From contig JAGKTQ010000003.1 of the NCBI GenBank assembly GCA_021153325.1, forward strand, positions 1 through 64,000: 64,000 nucleotides of DNA. The letters run 5' to 3'. A program made the position numbers and the translations under genes. Under the pieces are notes generated by a model that saw only the letters and a list, made by a program, of their open reading frames with translations, was not told the origin of the DNA and made no database searches. Source of the stretch: Lachnospiraceae bacterium. GTDB lineage: Bacteria; Bacillota; Clostridia; Lachnospirales; Lachnospiraceae. Of the stretch, positions 58,955-64,000 are shown one piece after another (position 1 is the stretch's first letter; each line of letters begins with the position of its first letter).

Positions 58955-59920
58955 ATGAGGTTTGAAACAGCCATACCAGCAGTACCGGTCATCATTTCTT
59001 TTGCTGTCAGTGTGATATTGAGCCCGGTCATTATTCCTTTTTTAAAGAAATGGAAAGCAGGGCAGACGGTCAGAGATGATGGACCAAAGACACACCTGAA
59101 AAAGTCAGGGACGCCTACTATGGGTGGAATTATTATTTTACTCAGTGTAGTGAGCACGTCCATTTTATATGTAAGGGATTATCCAAAGATCCTGCCGGTA
59201 CTCTTTCTGACACTGGGATTTGGCATTATCGGCTTTTTGGATGATTATATCAAAGTAGTATTAAAAAGGTCTATGGGTCTTACGCCATTGCAAAAGCTTT
59301 TAGGACAGTTTATAGTGACAGGGATATTTGCGTATTATATTAGCGAACAGCTGCAGCTTACTCTGTCTATGAAAATTCCTTTTATGAATGGGAAACTGAT
59401 TGATTTTGGTGTATGGAATATTCCCATTCTGTTCTTTATCGTTATAGGAACGGTAAATGGTACGAATTTCACGGATGGGCTGGATGGACTGGTAAGTAGT
59501 GTGACCGTGATTGTTGCTACCTTTTTTTCGGTAGTAGCTATCGGAACCGGAAGTGGGATTGAGCCGGTAACCTGTGCAGTAGCAGGGGCTCTTTTAGGCT
59601 TCTTACTGTTTAATGTGTATCCTGCCAGTGTATTTATGGGAGACACCGGGTCGTTAGCATTGGGTGGATTTGTGGCAGCATCCGCTTATATGATGCAAAT
59701 GCCATTGTTTCTGCCAATTGTGGGATTTGTGTACGCTGTCGAAGTGCTTTCGGTAGCATTGCAGGTAGTGTACTTTAAAATAAGTGGAGGAAAACGGATT
59801 TTTAAAATGGCACCGATCCACCATCATTTTGAGCTGTGTGGATGGTCCGAGACGAGAATTGTCGCCTGTTTTTCTATTGTGACGGCAGTTTTGTGCCTGA
59901 TAGCACTTATGTCCATATGA
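58955..59920 (+). CDS. mraY: phospho-N-acetylmuramoyl-pentapeptide transferase MraY
   Basis: Makes lipid I by joining UDP-MurNAc-pentapeptide to undecaprenyl phosphate. The 321-residue membrane protein has about ten helices and the signatures RDDGPKTHLKKSGTPTMGG near 43, FLDDYIKV near 92, TDGLDGL, NVYPASVFMGDTGSLALGG near 215 and APIHHHFEL near 285. Length and order are typical. Confidence 0.97.
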   Translation: MRFETAIPAVPVIISFAVSVILSPVIIPFLKKWKAGQTVRDDGPKTHLKKSGTPTMGGIIILLSVVSTSILYVRDYPKILPVLFLTLGFGIIGFLDDYIKVVLKRSMGLTPLQKLLGQFIVTGIFAYYISEQLQLTLSMKIPFMNGKLIDFGVWNIPILFFIVIGTVNGTNFTDGLDGLVSSVTVIVATFFSVVAIGTGSGIEPVTCAVAGALLGFLLFNVYPASVFMGDTGSLALGGFVAASAYMMQMPLFLPIVGFVYAVEVLSVALQVVYFKISGGKRIFKMAPIHHHFELCGWSETRIVACFSIVTAVLCLIALMSI

Positions 59921-59979
59921 AAAAAGATAAAATATGATACAATATTGCAAAAGAATGTGATTTGTAGATGGGAGTAAAA

Positions 59980-61341
59980 ATGAAGTTGGAAAAGAAAAAA
60001 GTACTGGTAATCGGAAGCGGGATCAGCGGCATCGGAGCTGCAAAAATGTTAAAAAAGCACGGTGCATATCCGGTATTATTTGATGAAAACGAGAAAATAA
60101 CAAAGGAAGACATAGAAGCAAAGCTGGAAGGGGATAAGGATGTAGCAGTTTATGTGAAGGAGCTTCCAAAGGAAGTAAAAGAAAGCGTGGAACTGGCTGT
60201 ATTAAGTCCGGGTGTTCCGGTTGATACTAAATTGTGCGAAGAGTTGAAACAGCGTGGCATTTCCCTGTGGGGTGAAATAGAGCTTGGATTTCAGGCAGAA
60301 AAGGGAAAGGTGATCGCAATCACCGGTACTAACGGAAAAACGACCACAACGACTTTGGTAGGAGAAATCATGAAAAGCTGTAATCCGGAAGTTTTTGTCG
60401 TGGGGAATATTGGAAATCCTTATACGGAGGAAGCGGACAAAACAACAAAAACTTCAGTAACAGTAGGGGAAATCAGTAGCTTTCAGTTAGAGACAATCGA
60501 GCATTTCCATCCGGCAGTATCGGCTATATTGAACATTACACCGGATCATCTGAACCGTCATCATACAATGGAAAATTATGTGAAGGCAAAAGAAGCGATT
60601 ACGCTCAATCAGACGAAGGATGATACTTGTGTGCTGAATTATGACAATGAATATACAAGAGAATTTGGAGAAAGATGTCCAGCAAAGGTTCTTTATTTTT
60701 CTTCTCAGCATAAACTTAAAGAAGGTATCTTTTTAGATGGAGAAGAAATTTATATGACAGAGAACGGCACCACAACAAGAGTGATGAACATTCACGATAT
60801 GAATCTTGTTGGAATGTGCAATGTGGAAAATGTTATGGCTGCAATTGGTATTTGCCTAAGTGCCGGTGTGCCGCTTTCTTCTATATTAAATGTAGTTCGT
60901 ACCTTTAAGGCGGTAGAACATAGAATTGAATTTGTGGCAACTAAAAACGGTGTGGATTACTACAACGATTCCAAAGGCACCAATCCGGATGCTGCTATAC
61001 AAGGTATCAAGGCGATGTCGAAAAAGACAGTGTTGATCGGCGGAGGCTATGATAAACAGAGTGAATACGATGAATGGATCGAGAGCTTTGAAGGAAAAGT
61101 AAAGAAACTGGTACTCATCGGACAGACAAGAGAGAAAATAGCAGAGTGTGCTAAGAAGCATGGATTTACGGACTATTGCTTTGCCGATACTTTTGAAGAA
61201 GCAATGGAAATCTGCGTGGAGACTGCGAAACCCGGTGAGGCGGTACTTCTTTCCCCTGCATGTGCAAGTTGGGGAATGTTCCCGAATTATGAAGTAAGGG
61301 GAAAGATTTTTAAAGATTATGTAAAAGCTATAGAGGAGTGA
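59980..61341 (+). CDS. murD: UDP-N-acetylmuramoylalanine-D-glutamate ligase MurD
   Basis: Adds D-glutamate to UDP-MurNAc-L-alanine. The 453-residue Mur ligase has a Rossmann-like start (VLVIGSGISGIGAA), P-loop ITGTNGKTTTTTLVG near 110 and NITPDHLNRH near 183. The ATG at 59980 is preceded by GGGAG at 5 bases; ATG 59968 is also in frame but lacks a site. A possible -10 (TACAAT near 59937) lies upstream. Confidence 0.96.
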   Translation: MKLEKKKVLVIGSGISGIGAAKMLKKHGAYPVLFDENEKITKEDIEAKLEGDKDVAVYVKELPKEVKESVELAVLSPGVPVDTKLCEELKQRGISLWGEIELGFQAEKGKVIAITGTNGKTTTTTLVGEIMKSCNPEVFVVGNIGNPYTEEADKTTKTSVTVGEISSFQLETIEHFHPAVSAILNITPDHLNRHHTMENYVKAKEAITLNQTKDDTCVLNYDNEYTREFGERCPAKVLYFSSQHKLKEGIFLDGEEIYMTENGTTTRVMNIHDMNLVGMCNVENVMAAIGICLSAGVPLSSILNVVRTFKAVEHRIEFVATKNGVDYYNDSKGTNPDAAIQGIKAMSKKTVLIGGGYDKQSEYDEWIESFEGKVKKLVLIGQTREKIAECAKKHGFTDYCFADTFEEAMEICVETAKPGEAVLLSPACASWGMFPNYEVRGKIFKDYVKAIEE

Positions 61342-61345
61342 TTTC

Positions 61346-62503
61346 GTGGCAGGCACAAAGAGAAGAGAACGACAAGGGCAATCTGAATATTTTTTTGATT
61401 ACAGTCTATTGTTTATCGTGCTGTTTTTGTTGGGCTTTGGTCTGATTATGATTTATTCTGTCAGCAGTTACGAGGCAAATCTGGAATATGGAGATGCAGC
61501 GTACTATTTGAAAAAGCAGTTGTTTTCTACAGTACTTGGATTGATTACCATGACTGTGGTAGCGATGATCCCGTATCATTTCTGGGAGCGATTTGCAACA
61601 CTGGGATATGTAGTTTCTGCAATCTTGATCTTGTTAGTTATGACACCATTAGGTAGGGAAAGCCATGGTGCAAGGCGTTGGTTGTACGTTGGTATTTCTG
61701 TTCAGCCGGCGGAGATCGCCAAGTTGGGAATGATCTTGTTCCTTGCAAGCTTTATTTGTAAGATGGGAAGAAGCATTCGGACTTTGAAAGGCTTTTTGGC
61801 AGTCCTTGCAATACCAGTGCCTATATGCCTTATGGTCTGGAAGATTACGGATAATATGAGTTCTGCTATTATCATTTTTGGTATTGCAGCCTTGATGCTT
61901 TTTGTCAGCAGTCCAGATTATAAGAAATTTGTTGCTATCGCTGTGGCGGGTGTGGCAGGCGTAGCCGCCCTTGTATTTTATATCGTCCAGACAGCAGATA
62001 TGGAATCCTCATCCTTCCGATTCGCCAGAGTTTTAGCTTGGCTTGATCCGGAGGCATACGCCAGCGGAAAAGGTTTCCAGACACTACAGGCACTATATGC
62101 AATTGGTTCTGGTGGGGTGTTTGGAAAAGGACTTGGGGAAAGTATGCAAAAGTTAGGCTTTCTGCCAGAGGCACAGAATGACATGATCTTCTCTATTATT
62201 TGTGAGGAACTTGGTTTGTTTGGTGCTTTCGCAATTATAGTAATGTTTATCTTACTTATTTGGAGATTCATGGTAATTGCTAACAACGCAAAAGATTTGT
62301 TTGGTGCACTTTTAGTAGTTGGAGTGATGGGGCACATTTCCATTCAGGTCATTTTAAATATTGCCGTGGTAACAAATACCATACCAAATACCGGTATTTC
62401 CCTGCCGTTCATCAGTTATGGAGGAAGTTCAGTTATGTTCCTCTTGATTGAAATAGGGCTTGTGCTCAGTGTGGCACGGGGAATCAGATTAAAGGATTTG
62501 TAG
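61346..62503 (+). CDS. ftsW: SEDS-family septal peptidoglycan glycosyltransferase FtsW
   Basis: Polymerises septal glycan strands together with a class B PBP. The 385-residue protein has about ten helices and SEDS hallmarks: GLIMIYSVSSYEA near 31, ARRWLYVGISVQPAEIAKL near 112, GKGLGESMQKLGFLPEAQNDMIFSI-type loop near 252 and NTGISLPFISYGGSS near 348. Translation starts at GTG 61346, four bases after the murD stop, with GAGGAG upstream. murG, which normally follows, is absent. Confidence 0.94.
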   Translation: MAGTKRRERQGQSEYFFDYSLLFIVLFLLGFGLIMIYSVSSYEANLEYGDAAYYLKKQLFSTVLGLITMTVVAMIPYHFWERFATLGYVVSAILILLVMTPLGRESHGARRWLYVGISVQPAEIAKLGMILFLASFICKMGRSIRTLKGFLAVLAIPVPICLMVWKITDNMSSAIIIFGIAALMLFVSSPDYKKFVAIAVAGVAGVAALVFYIVQTADMESSSFRFARVLAWLDPEAYASGKGFQTLQALYAIGSGGVFGKGLGESMQKLGFLPEAQNDMIFSIICEELGLFGAFAIIVMFILLIWRFMVIANNAKDLFGALLVVGVMGHISIQVILNIAVVTNTIPNTGISLPFISYGGSSVMFLLIEIGLVLSVARGIRLKDL

Positions 62504-62507
62504 CGTT

Positions 62508-63260
62508 ATGAAAAATAAGAAAAAACAAGTAAAGCAAAAGAGCGGGCGCAAAAAGATCATTTTGTTTTTCAGCATTCTGTTTGTTTTTCTCTTATTGGTG
62601 GCGGTTCTTCTGTATATTGTAGGAAATTACAAAATAAAAAATGTTTATGTAGATGGAAATGTACATTATACAGATGAAGAAATTATGGATATTGTCATGG
62701 CTGGACCACTTGGAGACAATTCCCTTTATCTTTCTTTGAAATACAAGAAGAAAGGAATTGATGATGTTCCATTCGTTCAGACTATGGATGTTGCCATTCT
62801 TTCACCGGATACGATAAGGATCACAGTATATGAAAAGTCACTTGCTGGATATGTAGAATATTTGGGAAACTATATGTATTTTGACAAAGATGGTACGATC
62901 GTGGAGAGTTCTACAAATAGAACTGCTGGAATCCCGCAGGTAACAGGTCTTTCCTTTGACCATGTTGTCATGTACGAGCCGCTTCCGGTAGAGGATGCAC
63001 AAATTTTTGAGACCATTTTGGACATGACCCAATTGTTAAATAAATATAGTCTTTCCGCGGACAGGCTTTATTTTGACCCCGATAAAAATATGACGATTTA
63101 TTTCGGAAATGTAAAAGCAGCTGTTGGGGATGGCGAAAACATTGATGAAAAAGTAATGCTTTTGCAAAGTATAATGCCAGATTTGGAAGGAAAAAGCGGT
63201 ACACTTCATTTGGAAAGTTATACCGAAGATACGAAAAACATTACTTTTGAACCAGACTAA
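62508..63260 (+). CDS. ftsQ: cell division protein FtsQ/DivIB
   Basis: Bitopic division protein of the FtsQ/DivIB family. The 250-residue protein has a very basic cytoplasmic tail (about 1-17), a membrane helix (about 18-40) and a POTRA domain (about 45-115; KNVYVDGNVHYTDEEIMDIV), followed by the beta domain. The ATG comes four bases after the ftsW stop. It is thought to hold together FtsL and DivIC at the septum. Confidence 0.9.
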   Translation: MKNKKKQVKQKSGRKKIILFFSILFVFLLLVAVLLYIVGNYKIKNVYVDGNVHYTDEEIMDIVMAGPLGDNSLYLSLKYKKKGIDDVPFVQTMDVAILSPDTIRITVYEKSLAGYVEYLGNYMYFDKDGTIVESSTNRTAGIPQVTGLSFDHVVMYEPLPVEDAQIFETILDMTQLLNKYSLSADRLYFDPDKNMTIYFGNVKAAVGDGENIDEKVMLLQSIMPDLEGKSGTLHLESYTEDTKNITFEPD

Positions 63261-63328
63261 AAATGGTAAAATAGGAAAAAATACCAATAATCACCCAATA
63301 AAAAACAATATTTTTTAAAAAAAACTGG

Positions 63329-63357
63329 TTGCTAAATTGATTAAATAATTATATGAT
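63329..63357 (+). promoter_or_regulatory. putative ftsZ promoter
   Basis: TTGCTA (63329-63334), 17 bases, TATGAT (63352-63357), in an AT-rich gap of 141 bases. It suggests that ftsZ has its own transcript besides read-through from the dcw cluster. Confidence 0.55.
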
Positions 63358-63401
63358 AGTCTATAGGAGTTTAAAAGGGATATATTGAAGGAGGAAAAAC
63401 C

Positions 63402-64000
63402 TTGCTTGAAATTAAGACGAATGACGCAGAGGCTGCAGCTAAAATCATCGTAGTTGGTGTAGGCGGTGCAGGTAATAATGCTGTAAATAGAATGATTGAT
63501 GAAAATATAGAAGGAGTAGAGTTTATCGGTGTTAATACAGATAGACAGGCTTTGCAGTTATGTAAGGCTCCGAAACTGCTTCAGATTGGTGAAAAATTAA
63601 CAAAAGGACTTGGTGCTGGTGCAAAACCGGAAATCGGTGAAAAAGCAGCAGAAGAAAGTGTTGAGGAAATTACAGAGGCATTAAAAGGTGCTAACATGGT
63701 ATTCGTAACCTGTGGTATGGGTGGCGGTACTGGTACTGGTGCAGCACCGGTTGTTGCAAGAATATCAAAAGAAATGGGTATTCTTACTGTTGGTGTTGTT
63801 ACAAAGCCTTTCCGCTTTGAAGCCAAAGCCCGTATGACAAATGCAATTGGCGGAATTGAACGTATCAAAGACAATGTGGATACATTGATCGTGATTCCAA
63901 ACGATAAATTATTAGAAATTGTAGATAGAAAGACAACTATGCCAGATGCTTTGAAAAAGGCAGATGAAGTGCTTCAGCAGGCAGTACAGGGTATTACTGA
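63402..64000 (+). CDS. ftsZ: cell division GTPase FtsZ (3' end beyond window)
   Basis: Tubulin homologue that forms the division ring. The first 199 codons are present. The nucleotide-binding segment VGVGGAGNNAVNRM starts near residue 18, and the tubulin signature GGGTGTGAAPVVA lies near 106-118; both are intact. The start is TTG at 63402 with a strong AAGGAGG 7 bases upstream, since no ATG precedes the conserved sequence. No ftsA lies between ftsQ and ftsZ. The frame is open to the window edge; the truncation is due only to the window. Confidence 0.97.
   Translation, partial: MLEIKTNDAEAAAKIIVVGVGGAGNNAVNRMIDENIEGVEFIGVNTDRQALQLCKAPKLLQIGEKLTKGLGAGAKPEIGEKAAEESVEEITEALKGANMVFVTCGMGGGTGTGAAPVVARISKEMGILTVGVVTKPFRFEAKARMTNAIGGIERIKDNVDTLIVIPNDKLLEIVDRKTTMPDALKKADEVLQQAVQGIT

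Overview
The window is a low-to-mid GC Bacillota chromosome segment and most likely comes from a Lachnospiraceae-type gut Clostridia. The evidence is the SCIFF peptide/maturase pair next to a TIGR04086-type membrane gene, HemZ without other haem genes, a fused SecDF, meso-DAP-type MurE, MraZ/RsmH/FtsL/PBP/MraY order, and AGGAGG-type ribosome binding sites. Species cannot be named from the sequence alone. No rRNA, tRNA, CRISPR array, phage gene or transposase was recognised.

Layout. 0.1-5.1 kb (+): apt, relA/spoT, a glyoxalase-II-like hydrolase and hemZ, tightly packed (nucleotide salvage and stringent response). 5.1-5.25 kb: remains of a tiny frameshifted membrane peptide and a strong terminator. 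5.38-10.56 kb (+): an accessory two-component locus: two small two-TM paralogues, a charged coiled-coil protein, OmpR-type regulator, histidine kinase, polytopic membrane protein, and a TauE/SafE permease fused to a phytol/dolichol-kinase-like domain. 10.6-14.8 kb (-): CoA supply genes panT, coaX and coaBC, then a duplicated CmpB-type membrane protein. 15.1-18.2 kb (+): hisS, aspS. 18.2-20.3 kb (+): Sfp-type phosphopantetheinyl transferase, a signal-less amidase and an HD-GYP phosphodiesterase.

20.4-29.9 kb (+): an unusual envelope/transport locus. It has two paralogous giant solute-binding lipoproteins, two sugar-type ABC permeases, a HlyD/MacA-like adaptor and a stripped-down MacB-like protein, but no ATPase. 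30-31.3 kb (-): CNNM/CorC-type protein. 31.4-37.7 kb (+): TIGR04086 protein, SCIFF peptide (scfA), its radical-SAM maturase (scfB), secDF and recJ. 37.7-38.36 kb: the only gene-free stretch over 300 bp, holding a 248-bp nested inverted repeat, a terminator, a GC-rich hairpin and an 11-bp tandem repeat.

38.36-52.7 kb (+): a long housekeeping run of murE, priA, def, fmt, a Zn membrane protease, rsmB, rlmN, PP2C phosphatase, PASTA kinase, rsgA, ychF and lgt, ending in a terminator. 52.7-64 kb (+): the division and cell-wall (dcw) cluster, starting with a promoter and four-repeat MraZ operator, then mraZ, rsmH, ftsL-like, two class B PBPs, mraY, murD, ftsW, ftsQ/divIB and a truncated ftsZ. murG, murF and ftsA are absent from their usual places.

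The most unusual parts are the ATPase-less hybrid locus at 20.4-29.9 kb, the two-component locus with the TauE-kinase fusion at 5.4-10.6 kb, and the nested inverted-repeat element after recJ.
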